14,674 nucleotides of DNA from Dyella_B sp966430775 (GTDB lineage: Bacteria; Pseudomonadota; Gammaproteobacteria; Xanthomonadales; Rhodanobacteraceae), in assembly GCA_966430775.1 (NCBI GenBank), contig CBJMMB010000097.1, positions 1 to 14,674 on the forward strand, given 5' to 3'. The notes beneath the pieces are model-generated. The model ran no database searches. It had not been told where the DNA came from and worked only from the letters and a program-made list of their open reading frames with translations. Positions within the stretch are counted from its first letter, which is position 1, and each line of letters starts with the position of its first letter. A program made the translations under genes and the position numbers. Shown piece by piece: positions 1-5,628 of this stretch.

Positions 1-322
1 CCGCCGTGTCGGTGATGAGCGTGGGCAGCATGCCGGTGGTGCCGTACTTGCGATGTGCTTCGGCGATGCCGCGCAGTGTTTCCACCGTGGGCGCATCGTT
101 GAACAGCAAGCCGCCGCCGCCGTTCACCTGCACGTCGATAAAACCGGGAAGCAACAGATTGCCATGCAGATCGTGCTTCTGTGCTTCGGCAACGCGCGCG
201 TCGTCATGCGCAACGATGGCGACGATGCGCTTGCCACGCACCAATACTGCCAATCCTTCGCGTGGGCCATGATCGCCAAGCACGCGCCCATTCACCAGCG
301 CGATAAGCGGACTCGGAGGCAT
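1..322 (-). CDS. nagA: N-acetylglucosamine-6-phosphate deacetylase NagA, N-terminal part (cut by window edge)
   Basis: Seen: the minus strand gives an open frame of 107 residues from an ATG at 320-322 that runs off position 1 without a stop. It begins MPPSPLIALVNGRVL and carries PGFIDVQVNGGGG at residues 59-71, followed by GTTGMLPTLITD at 94-105. Known: NagA is a cytoplasmic amidohydrolase of about 380 residues that removes acetate from GlcNAc-6-P to give GlcN-6-P. Its first metal motif is Q-x-N instead of H-x-H, and Q65-N67 fits that here. The start codon shares one base with the stop of the nagB-II gene upstream (TAATG), with a GGAG-type ribosome site inside the end of that gene, so the two are almost surely translationally coupled. 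The catalytic aspartate and the rest of the barrel lie outside the window, so intactness cannot be judged. Confidence 0.93.
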   Translation of the reverse strand, partial: MPPSPLIALVNGRVLGDHGPREGLAVLVRGKRIVAIVAHDDARVAEAQKHDLHGNLLLPGFIDVQVNGGGGLLFNDAPTVETLRGIAEAHRKYGTTGMLPTLITDTA

Positions 323-1356
323 TACACCGTCTCCGTCACTTTGCGCAGATGCGGCGGTACATCCGGATCGTAGCCACGCGCCAGCGACAGTGCGGCGGCG
401 GCGCGATAGAAGCTCTGCACGGCGAGCAGCGGCGTCACGATCGGATCGATGCCGGAAGGCAGCGGCAGCGTGTCGGCGCCCGGCGCCCCCGGCGCGGCCA
501 CCCACACACGCGCGCCACGCGCGCGGAATTCATTGGCGACGGCGAGCGTGTTTTCCAGCGTGCCGTCGTCCTGCGCCAGGAACAGCACCGGAAAGCCTTC
601 GCCAACCAGCGCCATCGGGCCGTGTTTCACTTCGGCGGCGCTGAAGGCCTCCGCGTGCAGGCCGCAGGTTTCCTTGAGCTTGAGCGCTGCTTCCAACGCT
701 GCGCCGAAACCGTAGCCGCGGCCGACCACGAACAGGTTGTGCACGCTTACCAGTCCCTGTTCCAGCGCGCTCCAGTCGCCTTCCCAGCCGCGTCGCAAAT
801 CGTCGGGCAGGCGTGCCACAGCCGCATGTAGGGCGTCGTCATTGGACCAGTGCGCGGTCAACTGCAGCACGGCAGCCAACGTGGCGAGATAGCTCTTGGT
901 CGCCGCCACGCTGCGCTCGGGGCCGGCGCGCAGCGGGATCACCGTATCGGCCAGCGCGGCCAGCGGCGAATCTTCCACGTTCACCAAAGCGAGCACGTAA
1001 GCGCCGGCCTGTTTGGCCGCTTCCGCACTGCGCAGCAGATCGGGGCTTTTGCCGGACTGCGAAATCGCCACGAACAGCGCGCCGTCCAGCTTCAAATCCG
1101 CATCGTAGATGGAGGAAATCGACGGCGAAGCCGACGCGGTGATCAGGCCGAGCCGCGTTTCGAACACGTACTTCGCATACGCAGCCGCGTGATCGGAACT
1201 GCCGCGCGCGCAGGTCACGATAAAGCGCGGAGGATTCGCGCGCAGGCGTTCGCCCAGCGCCTTGAGGATGGATGCGTTCTGCGCAAGCTGTCGTTCGACA
1301 GTGGCGGCGCTTTCCTGCGCTTCGTTGTACATCAGGGTGTCACGGGCGGATTTCAT
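322..1356 (-). CDS. nagB-II: SIS-domain glucosamine-6-phosphate deaminase (NagB-II type)
   Basis: Seen: 344 residues with two SIS (sugar isomerase) domains. The first carries CARGSSDHAA at 49-58, SQSGKSPD at 99-106 and ERSVAATKS at 147-155. The second carries GRGYGFGAALEAALKLKE at 212-229 and EAFSAAEVKHGP at 236-247. The tail DPDVPPHLRKVT (330-341) is typical of the GlmS isomerase-like family. No glutamine amidotransferase domain is present, so this is not GlmS. Known: in Shewanella and Xanthomonas this family replaces the unrelated classical NagB and converts GlcN-6-P to fructose-6-P and ammonia in the cytoplasm. The ATG is preceded by CGGAG about eight bases upstream. It overlaps nagA by one base and lies 162 bp after nagR. 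An AgaS-like role is the main alternative, but the nagA, nagP and nagR neighbours favour GlcN-6-P. Confidence 0.93.
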   Translation of the reverse strand: MKSARDTLMYNEAQESAATVERQLAQNASILKALGERLRANPPRFIVTCARGSSDHAAAYAKYVFETRLGLITASASPSISSIYDADLKLDGALFVAISQSGKSPDLLRSAEAAKQAGAYVLALVNVEDSPLAALADTVIPLRAGPERSVAATKSYLATLAAVLQLTAHWSNDDALHAAVARLPDDLRRGWEGDWSALEQGLVSVHNLFVVGRGYGFGAALEAALKLKETCGLHAEAFSAAEVKHGPMALVGEGFPVLFLAQDDGTLENTLAVANEFRARGARVWVAAPGAPGADTLPLPSGIDPIVTPLLAVQSFYRAAAALSLARGYDPDVPPHLRKVTETV

Positions 1357-1401
1357 GGATGCTCCGGGTAAAGATAAAACGCGTAATGCTCTGCTTTCTC
1401 G

Positions 1402-1426
1402 CTCCGATCCTTGATCAAGGACGGAG
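1402..1426. repeat. Near-perfect palindrome upstream of nagB-II
   Basis: Seen: a perfect 14-bp core TCCTTGATCAAGGA (1408-1421). The arms extend to CTCCG and CGGAG with one unpaired A at 1407. It lies 46-70 bp before the nagB-II start. On the minus strand it contains TTGATC, which resembles a -35 hexamer, but I find no convincing -10 partner. It differs from the NagR-type boxes of the divergent region. It could be an operator, an mRNA hairpin or chance. Confidence 0.45.
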
Positions 1427-1463
1427 GAGAGGATCGAGGTGAGGGGGCTGTCTGCGGCGAACG

Positions 1464-1491
1464 GTAGGTTGGGGTTTGCACCCCAACCTAC
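1464..1491. repeat. Perfect 12-bp-stem hairpin, REP-like
   Basis: Seen: GTAGGTTGGGGT (1464-1475), loop TTGC, ACCCCAACCTAC (1480-1491), with no mismatch. It sits 28 bp after the nagR stop and before nagB-II. There is no T-run on either side, so it is not a canonical intrinsic terminator. Its form matches the short extragenic palindromes scattered through many proteobacterial genomes. Only one copy lies in this window, so the repeat status is inference. In a nagR-nagB-II transcript it could stabilise the upstream message or dampen read-through. Confidence 0.6.
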
Positions 1492-1518
1492 GCGTTTGAG
1501 GACGCCCGCTTCCCGCAG

Positions 1519-2544
1519 TTAGGTCTGCCGCGGCGGCGCGGTCGATCCACGCACCACCAGTTCCGGCATGAAGCCCTCGTTGGGCAGATCGTTGTCCTGT
1601 TGCAGGCCGCTGATCAGATGCAGCGCCGCGTGGCGCCCGATTTCGCTGGTCGATTGCCGCGCGGTGGTCAGCGCCGGCCATGCCTGCTTGGAGAACGGAC
1701 TGTCCTCGAACCCGGCGATGGAAAGATCCCACGGCACATCCAGCCCGGCCGAGCGCGCCGCCGCCAGCACGCCGGCGGCGATTTCGTCGTTGCAGCCGAA
1801 GATCGCGGTGGGCGGCTCCTTCAAGGCGAGCAATTTGCGTGCGCCGCGAAAGCCATCGTCGAACGCGTAGCGACCGGGAAGAATCAGCTTGCGGTTGAGC
1901 GCAATGCCGTAATCCTTCAACGCGTCCGCATAGCCTTGGTAACGCTCCGGGCTGGAGCGGTGATGCGGTTCGCCCCATAGGAAGCCGATGCGCGTATGCC
2001 CGAGCTGAATCAGATGCTCGGTGATCGCATAGGCCGCGTCGTGGTCGTCCACGTAGACGCAGGGCATGCCGTCCTTCGGATCCTCGCGCGAGGCGATGAT
2101 GCGCACGAAATCCACGTCGTGCGCTTTCAGCGTCGCCAGCAGGGCCGATTGTTCCGACATCGGCGGCGCCAGGATCAAACCGGCCAGGCGTGCGCGTTGC
2201 ACCAGCGAAACCAGCTCCTCGGCCAAGCCGGGCGCGGCTGAATCGCAGGGGTAAATCTGCAAGCCGAAGCCACGCTCGCGACAGGCCGACAGCACGCCGT
2301 TCTGCATGTCGATCACGTAATGCGCGTTCGGATTGTCGTAGACCAGGCCGATCGCATAGGCGTGGGAACTGCTGCGCAGGCTGCGCGCGGAAGGATCGGG
2401 GCGATAGCCGAGTTGCTCGATCGCCCGTTCCACCTTCTCGCGGGTCTCGGGCCGTACCGCCGCCTCGTGGTTGATGACGCGTGAAACCGTCTTCAACGAA
2501 ACGCCGGCATGCTTGGCGACGTCCTTGATGGTGGGGCTGTGCAA
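1519..2544 (-). CDS. nagR: LacI-family repressor of the GlcNAc genes (NagR)
   Basis: Seen: 341 residues. Residues 5-24 (TIKDVAKHAGVSLKTVSRVI) form the LacI helix-turn-helix, a hinge follows near 50-58, and 63-336 is a periplasmic-binding-protein-like effector domain containing FGCNDEIAAGVL (249-260) and SIAGFEDSPF (275-284). The start is TTG, not ATG. A strong GGGAGG lies eight bases upstream and the helix-turn-helix begins at once, so the choice is firm. Known: LacI-type NagR controls chitin and GlcNAc genes in Shewanella and Xanthomonas and is released by a GlcNAc-derived ligand. It lies between nagP (98 bp upstream) and nagB-II, probably in one transcript, which would let it regulate itself through the nagP promoter. 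The ligand cannot be read from the sequence. Confidence 0.9.
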   Translation of the reverse strand: MHSPTIKDVAKHAGVSLKTVSRVINHEAAVRPETREKVERAIEQLGYRPDPSARSLRSSSHAYAIGLVYDNPNAHYVIDMQNGVLSACRERGFGLQIYPCDSAAPGLAEELVSLVQRARLAGLILAPPMSEQSALLATLKAHDVDFVRIIASREDPKDGMPCVYVDDHDAAYAITEHLIQLGHTRIGFLWGEPHHRSSPERYQGYADALKDYGIALNRKLILPGRYAFDDGFRGARKLLALKEPPTAIFGCNDEIAAGVLAAARSAGLDVPWDLSIAGFEDSPFSKQAWPALTTARQSTSEIGRHAALHLISGLQQDNDLPNEGFMPELVVRGSTAPPRQT

Positions 2545-2641
2545 CGAGAGTTCCTCCCGGGTAACGGTTGGGCATCGTAGCCCAGTGGCCGGGTCGAGTG
2601 GGGATGGTAGAAGCGTCGACGCCTGACTTCACAAGCTTGCC

Positions 2642-3925
2642 TTAGCCGGCATGGTTGCCCACGTTATGGCCACGCATGCCGTAGTACAGGATGTACAGAT
2701 AGCACGGCACGATGACAATCACGAACGCAAGCTGGAAATCGATGTACTGCTTCAGGTGCACGAACGCCTGCGGCAGCAACGCACCGCCGACGATGCCCAT
2801 GATCAGCAAGGCCGATCCCAGTTCGGTATGGCTGCCCAGGCCCTTGATCGCCAGCGGGAAGATCGCCGGCCACATCATCGCGTTGGCGAGGCCGAGTGCG
2901 GCGACGAAGGCTACCGATACGTGGCCGTGCGTAATGAATGCGCCGAGGGCGAAAATCACACCGAGCACCGCCGACACCGCCAGGTAACGTTGCTGCGAAA
3001 TGACACGCGGAATCAGCAGCGAACCTAGTATGTAGCCGGCCAGCATCGCTGCCATGGTGTAAGTGGTGAAATGGGACGTCTCTTGAAGCTTCAGACCGAA
3101 ACCCTGACCGTAGGTGTTGATAGCATCGCCCGCCATCACTTCCACGCCCACGTAGAGGAACAGGCACAGCACGCCCAGCCACAGATGCGGAAAGCTGAAA
3201 ATGCCGCCCTTGCTGTGTCCGATCGAACGTTCGCTATTGGCGCCGGACGGTTTGATCTCCGGCAGCGAGGACAACAGGATCCAGATCGCCAGCACCACCA
3301 GCAGCCCGGCCAGGCTCATATAGGGCCAGAACACGCGCGCAGCGAATTCATTGAGCGAGGCTTCGCGCGCCGGACCTTCGGCCATCTTGGTGACCTGTTC
3401 CAGAAAGGCATCGATGCCCGCCATCACCAGGGCGCCAAACGCGAGCGGCGCCAGTGCGCCGGCGATCTTGTTGCAGATGCCCATCAACGCGATGCGCTGT
3501 GCCGCACTGTCGATCGGGCCAAGAATGCTGATGTACGGATTGGCCGCCGTCTGCAGCAACGACAAGCCCGCGCCGATCACGAACAAACCCGCCAGCGCGC
3601 CCGGATAAATGCGAATGCGCACGAACTCGCCGAACAGCGCCGCGCCGATCGCCATGATGAAAAGACCCAGCACCATGCCCTTTTTCATGCCGGTGCGTTT
3701 GAGCACGGCGCCGGCCGGCAAGGCGAGCACGAAGTACGACAGGTAAAACGCAAAGGGCACCAGAAACGCGTTTACGTCATCCAGAGTAAAAGCCACCTTG
3801 ACGAACGAAATCAGCGGTCCGTTGAGCCAGGTGAAGAATCCCATGACGAAGAACAGCACGCCGATGATCATCATCGGCAGCAAGGTCGACGTGCGTGCGT
3901 CGGCGGTATAGGTGGTGGACGACAT
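2642..3925 (-). CDS. nagP: N-acetylglucosamine permease NagP (MFS, FucP-like)
   Basis: Seen: 427 residues, very hydrophobic, about twelve membrane helices starting at residue 15 (LLPMMIIGVLFFVMGFFTWL). Family marks include the first-helix region GFFTWLNGPLI, QTAANPYISILGP (125-137), YVGVEVMAGDAIN (258-270) and MWPAIFPLAIKG (351-362). Known: NagP belongs to the fucose/glucose/galactose:H+ symporter branch of the major facilitator superfamily and brings GlcNAc across the inner membrane unphosphorylated, so a cytoplasmic kinase is needed. I chose the ATG at 3923-3925 because GGGGAAG lies six bases upstream. A GTG at 3952 would add nine residues but has no clear ribosome site. It is probably the first gene of the leftward nag operon, read from the NagR-box promoter near 4107-4136. 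A glucose or fucose specificity is possible, but the context argues for GlcNAc. Confidence 0.92.
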   Translation of the reverse strand: MSSTTYTADARTSTLLPMMIIGVLFFVMGFFTWLNGPLISFVKVAFTLDDVNAFLVPFAFYLSYFVLALPAGAVLKRTGMKKGMVLGLFIMAIGAALFGEFVRIRIYPGALAGLFVIGAGLSLLQTAANPYISILGPIDSAAQRIALMGICNKIAGALAPLAFGALVMAGIDAFLEQVTKMAEGPAREASLNEFAARVFWPYMSLAGLLVVLAIWILLSSLPEIKPSGANSERSIGHSKGGIFSFPHLWLGVLCLFLYVGVEVMAGDAINTYGQGFGLKLQETSHFTTYTMAAMLAGYILGSLLIPRVISQQRYLAVSAVLGVIFALGAFITHGHVSVAFVAALGLANAMMWPAIFPLAIKGLGSHTELGSALLIMGIVGGALLPQAFVHLKQYIDFQLAFVIVIVPCYLYILYYGMRGHNVGNHAG

Positions 3926-4001
3926 CTCGTGCTTCCCCGGGCTTAGGTTCACAGGCGGCCACCCAACCAGCGATATCCCTCCTGGCCGTGATTCTGCGAA
4001 C

Positions 4002-4033
4002 GCGGGAATGACGGCAAGGCAAAGTGGAACATC
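4002..4033 (+). repeat. Dispersed 32-bp element, copy 1
   Basis: Seen: GCGGGAATGACGGCAA (4002-4017) is identical to 8566-8581. Over 32 bp the two copies match at 27 positions. The bases before it (ATTCTGCG, 3991-3998) can pair imperfectly with CGCGGGAAT. Here it sits in the leader of nagP in antisense orientation to that gene, while copy 2 is sense to hex. A repeat family is therefore more likely than an operator. Confidence 0.6.
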
Positions 4034-4106
4034 GCGGCGAGAGGTATGGACACCTTAGGTTTCTGGCTTCGATTCGATGTCGACAGCCGACATCCCCATG
4101 ATGTCC

Positions 4107-4136
4107 TTTATTGTCCTCAATGCACAACGTTGTCAA
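4107..4136 (-). promoter_or_regulatory. Predicted nagP promoter
   Basis: Seen on the minus strand: a perfect TTGACA (4136 to 4131), 18 bp, then AATAAA (4112 to 4107), which matches four of six -10 consensus bases. The -35 lies inside the NagR-like palindrome. The start site is inferred, not measured. Confidence 0.55.
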
Positions 4137-4137
4137 T
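4120..4137. promoter_or_regulatory. NagR box upstream of nagP
   Basis: Seen: a perfect 10-bp palindromic core ACAACGTTGT (4124-4133), centred on CG as LacI-family operators are. The right half continues as TTGTCAAT. The left half deviates (ATGCACAA), so two bases per side break the symmetry. Known, from memory: NagR sites resemble TGACARCGYTGTCA. It covers the -35 of the nagP promoter, which suits repression by blocking polymerase. Confidence 0.65.
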
Positions 4138-4353
4138 CGGAGGCTTTCCCGGGCGCCGACAACGTGCGTCATTTGTCCCAGTCGAGCGCGCTCATGTGAC
4201 GCATCGCAGCAGCGCCGCGCATAGGCCATTCGACCTAGGTAATGGGCGAAAAAGCCCTTTCCCATCAAATAATTGAAAAATTTCAGCTGCAGCCATGCAA
4301 ACAGGCGTTTCGCGCTGCGGCACAAGTCCCTACACGACGTGCGTTGCGAGCTG

Positions 4354-4382
4354 TTGACAGCGTTGTCATTCCTGACCAGACT
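4354..4382 (+). promoter_or_regulatory. Predicted promoter of the kinase-receptor arm
   Basis: Seen: a perfect TTGACA (4354-4359), 17 bp, then CAGACT (4377-4382), which is a poor -10 (three of six). The start would lie about 70 nt before the kinase. The -35 is inside the NagR box. Confidence 0.5.
4355..4368. promoter_or_regulatory. NagR box upstream of the sugar kinase
   Basis: Seen: TGACAGCGTTGTCA, a 14-bp palindrome with one mismatched pair (G4360 with T4363), fitting the pattern TGACARCGYTGTCA that I recall for NagR in Shewanella and Xanthomonas. It overlaps the -35. Its centre is 233 bp from the centre of the nagP box, so the two sites could also hold a repressor loop (inference). Confidence 0.75.
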
Positions 4383-4460
4383 CCGTCATCGAGACGTGCC
4401 TAGAGGGTAAGCCGGCAAATCCGGTAGGGCGGGCGCGACAAAAAACGTGAGGGAGGGGGC

Positions 4461-5492
4461 GTGGCTCAGGCTGTCGTACATGGCAAGGCGCAATCGGCAC
4501 CGTCGCCGGAGCTGGCATTTCTGGCCGCCGACGTGGGTGGTACGCATGCGCGCATCGGGCTGGTCAGCCCGCATCCGGACGGCCGTCGTCCCGTCACGGT
4601 GCTGGAATACCGCCGTTACGCCTGCGCCGAATGGCCCAGCCTCACCGCCGTACTGAAAGACTTCGTCGGCCAGCTCAACGCCGGTACGCGTGTCGAGAGT
4701 TGCGCCGTGGCCAGCGCCGGCTACGTGCTGGGCGACGCCATCGTCAACGACAACCTGCCGTGGCCGGTATCCATACGCGATATTCGCGAAAGCCTTGGTA
4801 TCGCCAGCCTGGCGGTGATCAACGATTTCGAAGCGGTCGCCTACGCCACCCAGTTCATGACCCACGCCGATACGGTTTCGGTGATCGAAACCAGTGCGCC
4901 GCAAGTCGCCGGCCCTGTGCTGGTGATGGGGCCGGGCACTGGCCTCGGTTCGGCGGTGCTGTTGCCCGGCCAGCCGCACGCCACGGTGTTGGCGACGGAA
5001 GCGGGACAGGTGTCGCTGGCGCCCGGCAACGAATTGGAGATCGACATCCTGCGCTGGCTCGCGCGCGATCGCGCCTATGTGTCGTACGAACACGCGCTGT
5101 CCGGCCCCGGTTTGCTCAACCTGTATCGTGCGATCTGCGATGTGCGCGGCGCCAAGCCGAGCCTGCAGATGCCCGCCGACGTCACGCGCAACGCGGTGGA
5201 ACGCACCGACGCCGCAGCGATTGAAGCCTTGAACGTGTTCTGCGGTCTGCTCGGCAGCTTTGTTGGCGATCTGGTGCTGCTGTACGGCGCGCGCGGCGGC
5301 GTGTACCTGGCCGGCGGCATTCTGCCGCAGATCCGCGATCTGCTGCTGTCGAGCACCTTCGCCGAGCGCTATTTCAACAAGGGCGTGATGCGCCCTTTCC
5401 TGCAACAGGTGCCGGTACGACTGATGGAGCACGGCCAGCTCGGCGTGATCGGCGCCGCCGGCTTGTATCTGGATGGTCAGCACGCGCACTGA
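4461..5492 (+). CDS. Glucokinase-family sugar kinase, probable GlcNAc kinase
   Basis: Seen: 343 residues of the bacterial Glk family. The phosphate loop is DVGGTHARIGL (24-34), the catalytic base region NDFEAVAYA (121-129, D122), the nucleotide loop GPGTGLG (157-163), and later EAGQVSLAP (180-188), EHALSGPGL (210-218) and GGVYLAGGI (279-287). It is about 20 residues longer than E. coli Glk, mainly through an N-terminal extension. The start is GTG with GGGAGGGG just before it. Known: Glk phosphorylates hexoses at O6 with ATP. Because NagP delivers free GlcNAc and NagA needs GlcNAc-6-P, the locus requires a kinase and this is the only candidate present. The histidine of the usual E-G-G-H sugar motif is Gln183, which may bear on specificity. 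It could also serve glucose, so I give no firm symbol. Confidence 0.85.
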   Translation: MAQAVVHGKAQSAPSPELAFLAADVGGTHARIGLVSPHPDGRRPVTVLEYRRYACAEWPSLTAVLKDFVGQLNAGTRVESCAVASAGYVLGDAIVNDNLPWPVSIRDIRESLGIASLAVINDFEAVAYATQFMTHADTVSVIETSAPQVAGPVLVMGPGTGLGSAVLLPGQPHATVLATEAGQVSLAPGNELEIDILRWLARDRAYVSYEHALSGPGLLNLYRAICDVRGAKPSLQMPADVTRNAVERTDAAAIEALNVFCGLLGSFVGDLVLLYGARGGVYLAGGILPQIRDLLLSSTFAERYFNKGVMRPFLQQVPVRLMEHGQLGVIGAAGLYLDGQHAH

Positions 5493-5501
5493 TGCGCGTG
5501 C
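5480..5501 (+). repeat. Perfect 9-bp hairpin enclosing the kinase stop codon
   Basis: Seen: GCACGCGCA (5480-5488), loop CTGA (5489-5492), TGCGCGTGC (5493-5501), no mismatch. The stop codon TGA is in the loop. It is followed by GCAAAAAGG and not by a T-run, so it is not a canonical intrinsic terminator. It may act as an mRNA processing or stabilising element between kinase and receptor. Confidence 0.55.
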
Positions 5502-5628
5502 GCAAAAAGGTAAGGGTAGAGGAAGGCTTTACGAAACGAACCGGGCGCAAGCCCATAACGCCACACAGCACGGACATGCCGCGAACATTTTCCGTGTTGA
5601 AGAAACGCCTCTGAGGGGAGGAAAAGTC

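Larger units (their letters stand above)
3926..4460. other. Divergent nagP / kinase intergenic region
   Basis: A 535-bp stretch without a supported gene between divergently read arms. It holds one copy of the dispersed GCGGGAATGACGGCAA element (4002-4033), an inferred nagP promoter with NagR box (4107-4137), a weak half-site near 4158-4171, and the kinase promoter with NagR box (4354-4382). The nagP leader would be about 175 nt and the kinase leader about 70 nt. Open frames here have no ribosome site or family resemblance. Confidence 0.7.

Noticed and set aside
1415..2632. A 405-codon minus-strand frame overlapping nagR in another phase
   Set aside because: The nagR frame has a clear LacI helix-turn-helix and ribosome site, while this frame is Arg/Gly-rich and without motifs.
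3926..3952. Upstream GTG start for nagP
   Set aside because: It adds nine residues and lacks a good ribosome site. The ATG at 3925 has one at ideal spacing.
4157..4171. A third NagR box (CGACAACG...GTCA)
   Set aside because: Only the left half fits and the inner bases do not pair. At most a half-site.
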